DNA of 64,000 bases from Brachypterus glaber (GCA_958510825.1 OY294045.1:5817916-5881915); one strand, 5' to 3'; positions 34,211 through 46,610 are shown, counted from the first letter of the stretch. The notes: generated by a model not told the origin, from the sequence alone. Translations and numbers: made by a program.

Positions 34211-35337
34211 CAGCTAATTACGTTATTAATTAAGCTATTATTCAGTGTACAGAAAAAAAAATAGGAGCATATTTTTTAGAGAAAACCATGACATTTCTCT
34301 GTTTTGCTAAATTCCTCGACTATTTACCACGTATTCCAGGCTTTCCCGAACGTTAGACACCCTGTATAATGTTCTAGACTAGTTATATATATTCGACGAT
34401 TTAAATTAATAGATCTACTTCGACATATTTTAACGTTGCCTAAACTAATTATTTTAAGATATTCCAGTGAAAAGAATCTTGATTTACCTTATGATAATCT
34501 TGGGAGTAATGAGTCATACAGATAAGGTAAGTTGCTAGAATGTTGTCGACACATGGGCGGATCCACAATTAAAACCGACCGGGCATAAAATAAGAAACCT
34601 CTAAAACATGCATTTATATATTTATATTATAAACCATGGGCGGACTGAGGGGGGGCATTGGGCCATGGCCCCCCAGCGAGATATATAAGCATGAAAATAC
34701 CTTCAAAATTATATTTTTGGTGAATGCGTAATTTTTTTCCTTATGGATGGCTTCCCCCCCCCCCCTTAAAATGAAATAAAAAAATAAATCCGCCCCTGTT
34801 ATAAACTCCAAAAGTACCAAAATTAATTTCCCACCTAGTCTTAAATAAGATTGATGATTAAAGTCATTATTTAAAAGCCTACTAAATGTACCAAGTTGGT
34901 ACTACTCATTTTTCTACCAAACAGTGAATGTCTAAAAATATAAAAATATTTAACTTCCTCAACTGCAAAAAAAAATACGAATAAGCCCATTTCTACCAAA
35001 CCAATGTTGTCCTGTCCTCCCCTGCGTCGAAATACACTCTTTTATAAAAGGAAAGATGTTGATGGCACATGGTACCATAAAAGGGTATATTAGTTTTAAA
35101 TTTAGTCTTTAGTAAAGACTCTTTATAAACCAAATGTGAGCTATTTTTTCTCACAATACTGTTCTTTTAATTCTCATTTTAAGCTGATGGAAGCCAATAT
35201 TATTATATTACTGTGTATAACAAACAATACAGATCAAAAGGAACGTAGAATGTGTTTAAAATATACTAAAGTATGACCTTAAAATGCCAATTTAACAGCT
35301 ACGTTGACTGGTCTTGTTGCAAAGGGCACCCATACCC
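34211..35337. other. Intergenic, nothing firm
   Basis: GGGCGGATCCAC and AATCCGCCCCTG at 34557 and 34787 may be ends of a decayed element; C- and G-runs lie between. No gene seen. Confidence 0.4.
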
Positions 35338-35750
35338 AATGGCGATTTCTCCGTTAGATTAGACAGGGACGAAAGTTCTACCCAAAAAGGATAGAAGACA
35401 TACATACACTCCCACTTCTACCCAACCAAACAAATTCTGTATTTGTTCTTTGTTGAACAAATACAATATTTACTTGGCCGGGCGAAAAGTGTAACTATAT
35501 TATTTTTATTAAAGAAATTAGTGGCGCCATCTAAATTTTAGTAGAATTATCTTATTCTACAGATTCACATTAGCTATGTTCGTTCGTGCCGTCTAGTGCT
35601 ACACTTTCCGGCCAACCAAATAAATACTGTATTTGTTGTATGAAAAACAAATACAGTATTTATTTGGTTGGCTGGAAAGTGTAGCACAAATGAGATAGAG
35701 ATAGGGTAGACGTCTTTTGTTTCATAATTCTAGTTGTAGAGAGCTCTATT
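35338..35750 (+). mobile_element. Family D element, copy 2
   Basis: Near-identical layout to copy 1, with GCTATGTTCGTTCGTGCCG present between the two palindromes. Left end has one C fewer in the CCCG run. Non-coding. Confidence 0.85.
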
Positions 35751-36093
35751 TCATGTTTCTAGGTCGAGGCGTTTAAAAGTTAGCAAAACCTGACCTTAAA
35801 CTGTCATTTTGACAGGTGCGTAACAATTATAAACTTATAAAATGTTTATTGGTACAAGTTTTTAACAACCATAACCAAGAACCGGTTTTCGGTTAACCGG
35901 TTGCGGAAATTACATCAGACCGGTTTTGGGTTACGCCGCGTTACATGGGGGGGGGGGGTCAAAATGACCAAATTTCACGTTACGTAATACTTGAACATTC
36001 CCTAAGAGTACATGTTGAATTGAGAACCACCTCTTTTTGGGAAGTTAGTTAAAAAAAACTTATTTATTGCTCATTTGTAAATGATTCAATCTA

Positions 36094-36815
36094 CAGTGCG
36101 GTCCGAAAGTCACCCCCCCCTCTTAACTTTTGAACGAGTTGAGATATGGATTTCAAATTTAGAACTTTTAAATAAGACAACTTAAACTATCTTTAAGCAT
36201 ATATTTGATACTTTTATCTCTTAAAATGTGGGCAGGGGGGCATGGGGGGAAATTTTTTTAAATGGAAAGGGGGGTCTTGTGATACATTATTTTAAAGCCT
36301 TTAAAATTCTCTATATAACCATACATTTTTAAATTTTTTAAACATGTTTTTTATGGTTTTGATTTTTCAGTTTTTTGTGCTAAAAAATAAATTTTTAAGT
36401 TTTTTTTTGTTAATTTTTATTTATGTCAACTAAAATTAGTTGAAAAGTATAATTTACTTTTTTTCATTATGAAATTAGGCATTTTTAAAAAATTGTTTGG
36501 ATTTTTTAGAGAAATTTTGACAAAAATACCCGTTTTCAACCCTATTTTAAACCCAAAAAAAATGTTTTAAAAAAAATAAAAAATATACAGTTAAATGGAG
36601 AATTTTATAAGCTTTAAAATGATGTATCACACGACCCACCTTTCCATTTAAAAAAATGTCGCCCCATGCCCCCCTGCCCACATTTTAAGAGCTAAAAGTA
36701 TGAAATATATGCTTAAAGATAGTTTAAGTTGTCTTATTTAAGAGTTCTAAATTTGAAGTCGATACCGAACTAGTTCAAAAGTTAAGAGGGGGGGGGTGAC
36801 TTTTGGACCGCTCTG
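36094..36815. mobile_element. Family G element, copy 2 (722 bp)
   Basis: Same ends (CAGTGCGGTCCGAAAGTCAC / GACTTTTGGACCGCTCTG) with flanking TA. Differs from copy 1 by scattered substitutions and run-length changes in C and G tracts. Confidence 0.88.
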
Positions 36816-37400
36816 TATGTTTAAACAATATACGTAAGTGGTGCCTACGTCACGCTTAGTTAATATTTATTAAGATTATTGAAAAAGTAATTTATTATAA
36901 CAGTAAGTATTTTCATTTACCTATGTAACAGACAAAACAAATTGTTGTTACGTGATAACGTATCAAAAGTTAATGTAATAGTTTAATGAGTTTTTTCTGG
37001 TTTCAAGTTTTTTAAATTTTAAATATACTTTAAAATAAATAGAATAGTTACAATAATAATTTACAAATATTCGATAAAACAGTTGGGGAATTAGATAATA
37101 TTTTCCTTGAAATTTTTCGCAGTGTATGTTTCTTCCATGTTTTTTTTTTTAACAATAAAAACAAGGATCTAACATATAAAGCAAACAAAAATTAATCCGC
37201 ATAAATTTTCCTTCATTAAATTTATTAAAAGATTCTGAATTATTTATTCATTTTCACTTTCAGAGAGTTCAAGAACGTTGGATTTTTATTTACGGTTGAC
37301 ACAGATATTTTTTGCCTTAAATTTACATATCAGAGCATGATATTATTGCATATGTAGCTAAAACCGCCATATGGTCAATAAACTTTAAATAAAGGGCATA

Positions 37401-37667
37401 CATAGAAAAAACGGATTTCTTGAACCAAGGACACGTGTATTTGGATATGTTCTAAGCCATATTCTATTGTTTCAAGGCTGGCATTTTCTTGAACCAAAGT
37501 CAATGTCCTTGAATAAAGAGCGCGGATTTTTATTCCAAAACCCGTGCTCTTCATTCAAGGACATTGACTTTGGTTCAAGAAAATGCCAGCCTTGAAACAA
37601 GAGAATATGGCTTAGAACATATCCAAATACACGTGTCCTTGGTTCAAGGAATCCGTTTTTTCTCTGT
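37401..37667. mobile_element. Family C palindromic element, copy 3 (most complete)
   Basis: A 267-bp inverted repeat with arms of about 130 bp around a very short centre near 37530-37540; only scattered mismatches. Includes GGACACGTGT in both arms and the inner CAAAGTCAATGTCCTTGAAT pair. Its right half is re-copied at 38031-38197. Confidence 0.88.
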
Positions 37668-38030
37668 ATACTTTATAATTTTAAAGATGAGCTAAGTTTT
37701 TGAAACCCCCACATTAAGGAACGTGTATACACTTTCTTACATTACTGACCCTCTAAGCAAGAAGGTCCTATCTAACGATTTGAGGTTTCCACTTCTTAGC
37801 ATCTTTGCACCTATAGTCCGTCCAATTATGCAAGATAGTAGTTAAAATGGAGCTCTCTACAACTAGAATCATGAAACACAAGACGTCTACCCTATCTCTA
37901 TCTCATTTGTGCTATACTTTTCAGCCAACCAAATAAATACTGTATTTGTTTTCCATACAACAAATACAGTATTTATTTGGTTGGCCGGAAAGTGTAGCAC
38001 TGAGCGGCACAAACGAACATAGCTAATGTG
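37502..38030 (+). repeat. 529-bp tandem segmental duplication, first copy
   Basis: Runs from the centre of the family C palindrome through unique sequence into a truncated family D element (from about 37846). Repeated immediately at 38031-38534. The junction shares AATGTCC with the start of the unit, so short homology may have mediated it. Confidence 0.9.
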
Positions 38031-38534
38031 AATGTCCTTGAATAAAGAGCGCGGATTTTTATTCCAAAACCCGTGCTCTTCATTCAAGGACATTGACTTT
38101 GGTTCAAGAAAATGCCAGCCTTGAAACAAGAGAATATGGCTTAGAACATATCCAAATACACGTGTCCTTGGTTCAAGGAATCCGTTTTTTCTCTGTATAC
38201 TTTATAATTTTAAAGATGAGCTAAGTTTTTGAAACCCCCACATTAAGGAACGTGTATACACTTTCTTACATTACTGACCCTCTAAGCAAGAAGGTCCTAT
38301 CTAACGATTTGCACCTATAGTCCGTCCAATTATGCAAGATAGTAGTTAAAATGGAGCTCTCTACAACTAGAATTATGAAACACAAGACGTCTACCCTATC
38401 TCTATCTCATTTGTGCTATACTTTCCAGCCAACCAAATAAATACTGTATTTGTTTTTCATAAAACAAATACAGTATTTATTTGGTTGGCCGGAAAGTGTA
38501 GCACTGAGCGGCACAAACGAACATAGCTAATGTG
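38031..38534 (+). repeat. 529-bp tandem segmental duplication, second copy (504 bp)
   Basis: Same sequence as 37502-38030 with a few substitutions and one 25-bp deletion next to a repeated TTTG (after 38300). It continues past the duplicated block into the intact remainder of the family D element. Confidence 0.9.
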
Positions 38535-38755
38535 AATCTGTAGAATAAGGTAATTCTACTAAAATTTAGATGGCGCCAGTAATTTCTTTAATAAAAATAA
38601 TACTTTTCGCACGGCCAAGTAAATATTGTATTTGTTCAACAAAGAACAAATACAGAATTTGTTTGGTTGGGTGGAAGTGGGAGTGTATGTATGTGTTCTA
38701 TCCTTTTTTGGTAGAACTTTTGTCCCTGTCTAATCTAACGGGAGAAATCGCTATT
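38350..38755 (-). mobile_element. Family D element, copy 3
   Basis: Full-length inverted copy; its first 185 bp are also present in truncated form at 37846-38030 because of the tandem duplication. The open frame 38570-38803 is a chance frame in it. Confidence 0.85.
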
Positions 38756-38811
38756 CCCTCAATTTTTACGCTACATCATTGGTTAAAAACTCGCACCTTT
38801 TAACATATAAA

Positions 38812-38855
38812 ATCACTTCGAACTAGTTTGTTCAGTTATAAAATATGAACATTTT
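38812..38855 (+). repeat. 46-bp dispersed repeat, copy 2
   Basis: ATCACTTCGAACTAGTTTGT then TCAGTTATAAAATATGAACA. Follows the family D copy 3. Confidence 0.6.
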
Positions 38856-40336
38856 AGTACGCTTGAAGAAAAAAACTATTTTTAAGCGGTTAATTGCTAA
38901 AAATCCTAGGTTCTTGTCAAGTCCTTATTATTTTGATACCATGTATCATTTTGTTTCACCCATGTTTGTTAAAGATAAATTTATTAGGTAGGTACCTTAC
39001 TATGACAATCCAGATAATCGGCTCTCCCACAGCCACATTTTTTGTATACAAACATTGAATAGGTGTTAAAGTGACGTCATAATATGTAGGTATGAATAAT
39101 CAGTTCCACCATGCAATATAAATAGTTGGTACAACAATGGCACATAATAGTAGGTGCTAGGTAGCACCTACTGTAGTACCTAAATAAAATAAAAGAGATC
39201 ATATTGATCATCTTAAGATCCCCCAAGGGTCTTTCTACCTTCAAATTAAAAAAAAAAAAAATTAAACATTTTTTTTATATAGAAAGAAAAAAGATATCAA
39301 TGATATTATCATTGTGAAATTTTGTACGTATGTTTAAACAAAAATATGTAGTTATATACAAAAAATACAAAAAAGTGCCATTTTTGGCCATATTTTTTTT
39401 GAAAAAAACATCAAAAACGGTGGTCGCCATGATTCCGCCCGTTTGGATTTTTTTTGGAAAGGGGCATAAAAATAATTTGCGAATAGATTGTAACTCTAAT
39501 TTTTGATCAAAGGCGTATATGTTTTTTTCTATGTGGGGGGGGGGGTAATACCAAGATCTTAGATCTTTTTTCCGGGATTAAAAATAAAAAAAAAGAGAAT
39601 TTATATTTTTTTATAGGATAATGCAATAAAAAATATATATTTTTGTCCTCTGCAGGGTAATTACCGCCATTACCCCCCTCATATACATGTATGCCCTTGA
39701 TTTTGATTACCGCAAATTTTATTAAAATTCCGGTACGCGGACAGAAAAAAATACATTTTGTACGAAATTTTAACAAAATTTTCGGTAAAAAAAAAACAAC
39801 AATGCATTCGGAAATTTTCTCCGGTGACCGTTACTGGGCCAGTAATAGGTACTGGCAAAATCGTAGCTACGGGGGATTATCCCCCCTCTATCACATCAAA
39901 AACGTCGAAAGAAAATTTTAATAAGTCGTTGGTAATTTAATTTTTCATCCAAAAGTTGGCAAAAACTAGCTTTTTTTGGTCATCACTTTTTTTTCGGAGA
40001 AAAAAGTTGGCACCTAATTTTTTAATCGAAAAAAAAGTTTCTATTTTTTTAATTTCTAATTAAAAAGTTGTCAAAATTGTACTCCCCCACTAGGTTAAAA
40101 ATATAAAAATTGTAATTTTAGCACTTGTGAGAACGTTTTTTTTTTCTAGTGATCAACTTTTTTGTCGAGGGGATAGAAGGATAGAATTTTAGACTAGTTG
40201 TGATTTTCGACTTTTTTCCCCCACTAAATCTTCTTCGATACGGCCCCGTTGTTGATGGTAACTGTACTTTGTGGGTTACTGGCAACATTTTATTCAGTTT
40301 TTTTTTCAGTGTAGGTACTCACAAGTAGAAGCTGTC
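38856..40336. other. Intergenic, low complexity
   Basis: Poly-A/T and G-runs (39535-39545, 39673). Frames at 39507-39940 overlap on both strands and lack motifs. Confidence 0.45.
39940..40240 (+). repeat. Dispersed repeat, second copy
   Basis: Contains GGTTAAAAATATAAAAATTG, GTAATTTTAGCA and TCATCACTTTTTTTTCGG, matching 25683-25890 in order. Preceded by a C/G-run rich region (39535-39690). Confidence 0.5.
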
Positions 40337-40530
40337 TATGTAAAGTAGGATTCTCAACAAAGATGCTTTTTCTTTATCTTAAAGAATTTAAATTAAATTT
40401 TCTAAGGGATGAAAGAGAAAGTTTACAACGAATCAAGGCCTTGAGTGTCCGGACACTGAGTGACCTTCAGTCTAAGCCCTTAAGGACATCCAAAAACATC
40501 CAAATATTTGCAAGTTTAAACCAGGTAACA
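40337..40530 (+). other. Possible isolated exon, plus strand
   Basis: An open frame with protein-like composition (LKEFKLNFLRDERESLQRIK, then ALSVRTLSDLQSKPLRTSKN) ends at CCAG followed by GTAACA, a usable donor. A T-run with CAG lies upstream near 40312. GC content is higher than in neighbouring DNA. I do not recognise the protein and found no partner exon. Confidence 0.2.
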
Positions 40531-40744
40531 TTTATACACTTAGGTATCAATGATTGGCAATGTGCTTAATTAATGTTATGTCTGGGATCAAATAATAAAT
40601 TATAATTTCCATGGATTTAAAAATCAATATTTGATAGCCTATCAATGATAGGAAATTGCTAAAATCGGCTAAAATTACAATAACAAGTCAAAAAGCCGCA
40701 TTTATATATTCAAAACTTTTAATTAATCATTTTTTTTCCTTACC

Positions 40745-40777
40745 TGAGGTATGTTTGGATCAGTAGGCTGCGGCATG
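40745..40777 (-). CDS. Possible first coding exon of an unidentified minus-strand gene
   Basis: On minus, ATG at 40777 has A at position -3 and reads MPQPTDPNIPQ, ending at a strong donor GTAAGG. The DNA upstream (40930-41270) is clearly richer in G and C than the rest. It holds CAATATGGCGACCGGAAG, which combines a PHO/YY1-type core and an ETS-type core, as in housekeeping promoters. No further exon could be identified toward lower coordinates, so the gene may extend out of the window or the call may be wrong. Confidence 0.3.
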
Positions 40778-41279
40778 ATGAAAAACAGTCAAAAAACCAA
40801 AATTGTACACATGCACTTGGGAAAAACAGTCAAAACAACTCAAAAATGTAATAAAAACAAACACAAATTCGTCACGAACATCACTAACACGCCTACTCAG
40901 ACTCTAGAAACTAACTAAACGTGATTGTGAGTGAATTTCAGTCCGCACATTGCGTTGCCGGCAAATATGAGTCGTTCAGATGAATGTTTGTGTAAGGAGA
41001 AGAATGGGCGATGCCGATAGTGAAGCTGGGCGACTGGATTTTACCATCGGCTACAGCGCAGCATCTTATCATACGCTTCGCAGTCGCACAGCTAGAAGAG
41101 TGTTGTAGGTTCACTATCAATTGGCATCCGCCTAATGGTAGTGATACTACAGTAAACTTAGATGAAAAATCACCATAACTGTAAGCTCGAAGAAGCTTAA
41201 AGCCGGATATTCGTATTGCTATGTGGTGGCTTCCGGTCGCCATATTGGAAAATGAGAATTGCTGCATATCTCCGAAACT

Positions 41280-43080
41280 ATTGATTTCAACGGAAAAGTT
41301 CCAAGAACCAAAGTTGTAGATAATTCAGTATCTTTTATTTTCACATGCACTTTTTTTCTGTGCGAGCAATATGTTTGAGGTTATGTGCATTTCAAAAAAA
41401 ATTTTTTCACTTTTCCGTTTTTCTCGTTTCCGGAAGAAGTTAAGCACAGGCAACCCCTCATAAAAAAAGTACGTGTAATTTCTTCCGAAAACGAAAAAAA
41501 AAAAAAATAAGTGAAAAAAATATTGCGCGTACAAAAAAAGTATATGTGAAAATAAATTATATACTTAATTATGTACAACTTTGGTTTCAGTTTGCTGTAC
41601 TATCACTACCATTTCGGGGATACTAGCATTGATAGTAAAATATTATATATTGATAGTAGCTACTATCAATAGTCCCGTCATGTACAAAAATCACTGTTTG
41701 TCTCAAAAAAACCCAAAAGTTTTGAACATTGGTATAGTTCTCCGCATGAAAGAAAGTCTCCGACGGAAGGGGGAGGAATCATTCTCGCTCTCTTCTTTCC
41801 GTCAAGAGCGTTATACGGCGAGCGTGCCTACATCGGGCCTCCTACTTGCACCCACATTCCAAACATATTTCCCGTAGGCACAGATCCGTGCGTCAAACTA
41901 TAAAGATGTAGTTTATAAGAAGTACCCGGCGTATTTTCAGTTACACTCCAGTCTTCAGGTCAATAAAAGAAGCACAGTAAACCGATTTTCGATTAAAAAA
42001 CACAATTGTATTAAGCATAAAAACCTTCCTATCCGAGTCAAAAAGAAATTTTTTTGTTTTTCGAAAAAAAAAAATTAAAATCTAGAAACGTATAGTGTAA
42101 CATTTAAGGCGTTGTCGTGAATTATCTATAAGTCGTACAAAGAAATACTTGAAACAAAAAATGTTGCAAATTTGGAACTCTTTATTTTCATATAAAACGT
42201 TTTTTTTTTGTCCTAGGATGCACCGATCTTGAGATATTTTGAAGAGTCAGTTTTTTGTGAAAAATGAGTTAAAAAAATGGCAGTTCCAAATCGAGTTCCG
42301 CGTCGCAAAATCCGTTTTTTATTTGTAGCCTTAAACCCTACTCAATAAACTGAAAATCAAAACTCCCTGAATTATTTCCGGGTAAAACTTTTTTTATTAA
42401 CCTACTGGACTTTAACTGGAAATACGCCGTGTACTGTTTATAAGGTATAAATACCTTCCTGATGAGTGAGCTCGCGCCGCTATCTTGATTTTAAGGTACA
42501 CTTTTGGACTTTTTTGCAAATAACTTGTAAACGGTCAATTTTTTAAAAGAATTTTTATAAAAAAGAAAGTTTTTTTTATTTTTTTTGTATTTTTTTTTTG
42601 TATTTTTTTTTTGTAATTTATTCTTCAAACTGTTTTCGTTCTTCAAAAAAAGAAATTTCTTTATTTTTTTTTTTAACTTTTTTTTATTTTTTCACAATTT
42701 TTTTTTTTTTTGAAAACTTATTCTTTTATTTTTTCGTTTTTCAAAAAAAATGTTTTTTTTTCACCACCAGCCTAAAACCACATCTTTATTACTGTTCTTT
42801 TAATTGGTAGAAATATTATTTCTCTACCTATGACGTCAGAGGTTCTAAAAATAATGAAATTGCACCATGGTTAATAATGAATTTTTATTCAGCTGTTTTG
42901 GCATCTGACGTTTTACTTAATTATTAAATCACATTGCTATTTACAAGTGTCTTTAGGCACCAAATTTATTTATTGCATGATAAATTAAAAAATATTAACT
43001 AAATTAGTACCTGTAAAACATGTTTTACAAAAAATACTTCAAAAAGTGAAAATCATTGGTCCATCATATTCAAGCATAGA
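41280..43080. other. Intergenic, poly-T rich
   Basis: TCTCCGAAACTATTGATTTC-type debris at 41270, a CTATCAATAGT-type inverted set near 41620-41670, and long T-runs at 42560-42770 that create the false frame 42598-42810. A GGTAGAAATATTATTTCTCTACC palindrome lies at about 42807. Confidence 0.45.
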
Positions 43081-43233
43081 TTAATCAACCCATATATTAC
43101 CGTAAGGATCATTTCTAGAGGTACAACTCGCATAAATTGATTTTTGAGGCAATAGATTCTCCCTCACAGTTTTCGCCTGTCCTCTTATTTCTGGGGGAGT
43201 ACCAGAATCATCACTTTGTATTTCACTTTCCAT
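43081..43233 (-). pseudogene. Possible Crypton-like (tyrosine recombinase) N-terminal remnant
   Basis: A 50-residue frame MESEIQSDDSGTPPEIRGQA then KTVRENLLPQKS. An N-terminal LLPxKS motif, usually followed by KxYExxYxxF, is typical of Crypton/DUF3504 proteins that are repetitive in insect genomes (from memory of the family). Here the motif is followed by unrelated residues and a stop, so the piece is broken. No catalytic region is present. Confidence 0.3.
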
Positions 43234-43450
43234 TTTTATATATTTTATTACACTTAACACGGAAACACTTTCTAACTTAATAATTTCAGCAGATCATCAG
43301 AAAATTTCTGCCAGAAATGTCAAGTTATTCATTTGTTTTTTTAATGGCCGCGAACGGCCAGCGCGATATTTTAAATTTATAAGCTTTTTCATTAAATTTA
43401 GTAAAATAAGTAAATAAATAGCTAATTAATTGTACTGGTAGTGAAAAAAA

Positions 43451-43584
43451 TACTATATTTTCCACGTGAGTGAAGATTTAACATTTTAGACCGCGTCTTG
43501 CGGGCTTCGCGCTAGCGCGCTCATCCCGCAATTTGACGCAGGTCAAAAATGTTAAACTTCTCTCACTTGGTAAATAATAAACTA
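43451..43584. mobile_element. 134-bp foldback element with GC-rich centre
   Basis: Arms CGTGAGTGAAGATTTAACAT / ATGTTAAACTTCTCTCACTT and TTTAGACC / GGTCAAAA; centre CGCGCTAGCGCG within a larger TTGCGGG / CCCGCAA pair. Confidence 0.75.
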
Positions 43585-45711
43585 TTTTGTTTTCAAGCTG
43601 CATTACATATTTGGGAAAATGCTATGTGAATAGTATATAATGTAATGCGTAGCATTAAATATCTTCACTGTTTTTTAAAGATTTAAATCTCTTTACCTAT
43701 ATCGTGGGCTACTTTTTGCAATTCTTATAAATTACACTAATTAAATACTGAATATTTCGTGATACTTAATAATTAAATACAGGGATTGTTTTGACGCAAA
43801 ACTTTTAAATAACAAAGAATTGGTGCATGCTAACATGCTAATTAGCATGTTAAGATTATCGCTATAGGCAATTTTTTTTAGTTATTTGTTTAATTGTTCA
43901 TAATCGTTATGACATAATGGTTATTTTTTAATTAGGATTTAAAATTAAAAGAAAATTAGTTATTATAAATAACATAGCTATGTCGGGATCCAAAAAACTG
44001 TTCCAAAAAAATATTTTAGGACTAAAATTAATTTAAAACAATTGTTTAAACTTCAGCCGTGAAGATATGTTATGCTACGCATTTCATTATATACTATTTA
44101 CAGTAAATGGTTTATTGAATTTTCCCAAATAAATAAAATTAAAAAAAAAAATATATATATATTTTTTTTAAACGATCTTTTTTGAAAAACGAAACATTTT
44201 TAAAAAATATTAAAAAATATATATAATTTTTTTTATTTTCTTTTTACGAGAAACGAAAAAATTTGGAAAAAAATAATTTCAAAAAGAAACAACAAATTTA
44301 TAAAAAAAAATTATGATTTGTTTTTGGGGGGATTACTTTTAAAATTGGTAGAGTTAATCCTTATAATAAACGTAATTTTTCCTGAAAAAATTAAGTTAAT
44401 CGAAGTTTTCTTTCAGCATGTTTCGATATTTGTAAAAGTTTAACCCACTACTTTTTAAATAACAAAAAAAAAATAAAAAAATACGATTTACGAGAAACGT
44501 AAAAAAAGTATTTTTTTTTTCTAAACTTTTCTCGGGGGAAGTAAAAAAGGAAACCGCTATTTTGTTTATTTTTCGAACGTTTTAATTTTTTTTGGGCGAG
44601 TATTTTTTGGCGTAAGGCACAAGAAGTGTAAATCTACCTCTGCCAAAGTACTTTTGCGGTCCCTTATGGAAAATTACATAGCGGTTGTGTTTGTCTTTTG
44701 TTTTCCTTTGGTGGGCTGCAGCCCGCCAAAGTACTTTTACGGTCCCTTATGAAAAGTTGTCAGATAACTGACAGAACCAAATTAAAAATAATTTAACTTA
44801 TTATTGTTAAAAATATGTTTACAAGCGAATAAAACTAGCGTATGATACACGGACGAGAAATATTTCTCGATCTTACGCGGTTGTGAATCTCGGCTCACGC
44901 CTCGGTTCACAATCTCCCCATGCGACCGAGAAACATCAAGAAAAATCAAAATAAGCAATAAAAAAATTATGTCTGTCTGTCTGTCTAGACAGCTGTCTGT
45001 ATCCACGATAACTTAAGAACGCTTGGAGCTAGCAACTTAAAATTTGGTTAGCAGATGTATTTTTGTACTATATTGGACAAGTTCGTATTTAAGCAAAATC
45101 GGTTGGGGGGAGGAGGGAGGTTTAAATTTTTGTTTTGGTCGTAATTTTTTTATTATTTAAAATAGAAGAAAAATTTTAAAACCACCTAAAAGATAAAATA
45201 AAATTACACAAAGAATGTTTTTAACATTTTTTTCATGACCCCCCCATTTCCCCAAAATGTAATAAATTGTTTCTAAACATAACTTTTTTTATGAGAAAGT
45301 ATTCTCGCTCGTTCGAGACGGCTTGTTTGATATATATTTTTTTATTTATTAAATATTGTAAAACATTTCAAGCTCATTAAAATAGTTGTGCGACACTCAA
45401 ATATAGGATAATTCTCAAAATTTTAAATATAGGCAAAAAAAAGGAAAAAACAATAATTCTGATTTATTCTTTAATTAATAATTGTCATGCATTAGGTATT
45501 TAATTAACTAAAAGGAATGTAAATTAAATACATTAAATACTGTAAAATCGTAATATAAAATATGAAATATTCGCGTCAAAAAATATTATTTAAATCTAAC
45601 TTAACTTGGTAAAGTCACGTGGTATGAAACAAAGATTTAGTTTACTCTCCAATTTAACGGAACTAACTACGAAAATTAATTAGCACTTCAGTGCGCATGT
45701 TTAGTGTAATA
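43585..45711. other. Intergenic, simple sequence
   Basis: ATATAT and A-run tracts; a (GTCT)n run with TCTAGACAGCTGTCTG at about 44967; an inverted GTGAATCTCGG/TCGGTTCACAA pair near 44880-44915. No gene supported; frame 44782-45006 is incidental. Confidence 0.45.
44643..44755 (+). repeat. Pair of 30-bp direct repeats, 83 bp apart
   Basis: CCAAAGTACTTTT(G/A)CGGTCCC followed by TTATG(G)AAA at 44643 and 44726. Probably a small duplication or the ends of a lost element; a palindromic GGGCTGCAGCCC lies between. Confidence 0.7.
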
Positions 45712-46399
45712 CACTGCGGTCCAAAAGTCACCCCCCCTTTTAACTTTTGAATGAGTTGAGATATCGACTTCAAATTTAGAACTCTTAAATAAGACAACTT
45801 AAACTATCGTTTAGCATATATTTGATATTTTCAGCTCTTAAAATGTGGGCAGGGGGCATGGGGGACATTTTTTTAAATGAAAAGGGGGGTCGTGTGATAC
45901 ATCATTTTAAAGCTTATAAAATTCTTTATTTAAACTAACATTTTTAATTTTTTTAAAAATGTTTTTTAAGGTTTTGATTTAGCAATTTTTTGTGCTAAAA
46001 CATTCAATTTTTTAAGTTTTTTTTTATAAATTTTTATTTATGCAAACTAAAATTAGTTTAAAAGTATAATTAACATTTTTTTATCATGAAATTGGGCATT
46101 TTTAAAAAATTATTTGTTTTTTTTAGAGGAATTTTGACATTAATACCCATTTTCAACCCCATTTTACACCCAAAATTTTTTTTTTATTTAAAAATATAGA
46201 ATTAAATGGAGAATTTTATAAGCTTTGAAATGATGTATTTCCATTTAAAAAAATGTGCCCCCATGCCCACATTTTAAGAGCTGAAAGTATTAAATATATG
46301 CTAAAAGATAGTTTAAGTTGTCTTATTTAAAAGTTCCAAATTTGAAGTTGATATCTCAACTAGTTCAAAAGTTAAGGCGGTGACTTTTGGACCGCTCTG
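45712..46399. mobile_element. Family G element, copy 3 (688 bp)
   Basis: Starts CACTGCGGTCCAAAAGTCAC and ends GGACCGCTCTG with flanking TA; slightly shortened right arm. It lies just downstream of CFDP1, ending 134 bp from its candidate polyadenylation signal. Confidence 0.88.
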
Positions 46400-46532
46400 T
46401 ATAATTAATTACTAAGCATGCGCAGTGAGGTGATAATTATTTTTTCTAGTTAATTCGGATCGTAAACCGACCAGACAGGGGGTCGGACCATCCCTTATTG
46501 TTAAGACGCCCCTGTTAACTACAACCTAAAAT

Positions 46533-46538
46533 TTTATT
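46533..46538 (-). promoter_or_regulatory. CFDP1: Candidate CFDP1 polyadenylation signal
   Basis: AATAAA on the minus strand, about 73 bases past the CFDP1 stop codon, in an AT-rich tail. It is the first canonical signal downstream of the stop. Position and orientation fit, but no transcript evidence is available. Confidence 0.5.
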
Positions 46539-46610
46539 TTTGCCAAAATTTTAGAAAAACCACATTAATTTTGACTTCTTTTGTAGTGATCTAATGACTA
46601 CCATAATAAT

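Noticed and set aside
40938..41267. 109-residue minus-strand open frame
   Set aside because: No recognised motif. It overlaps what looks like a promoter block, and the higher GC content alone would lengthen open frames.
42598..42810. 70-residue Phe-rich open frame
   Set aside because: Translation of poly-T tracts.
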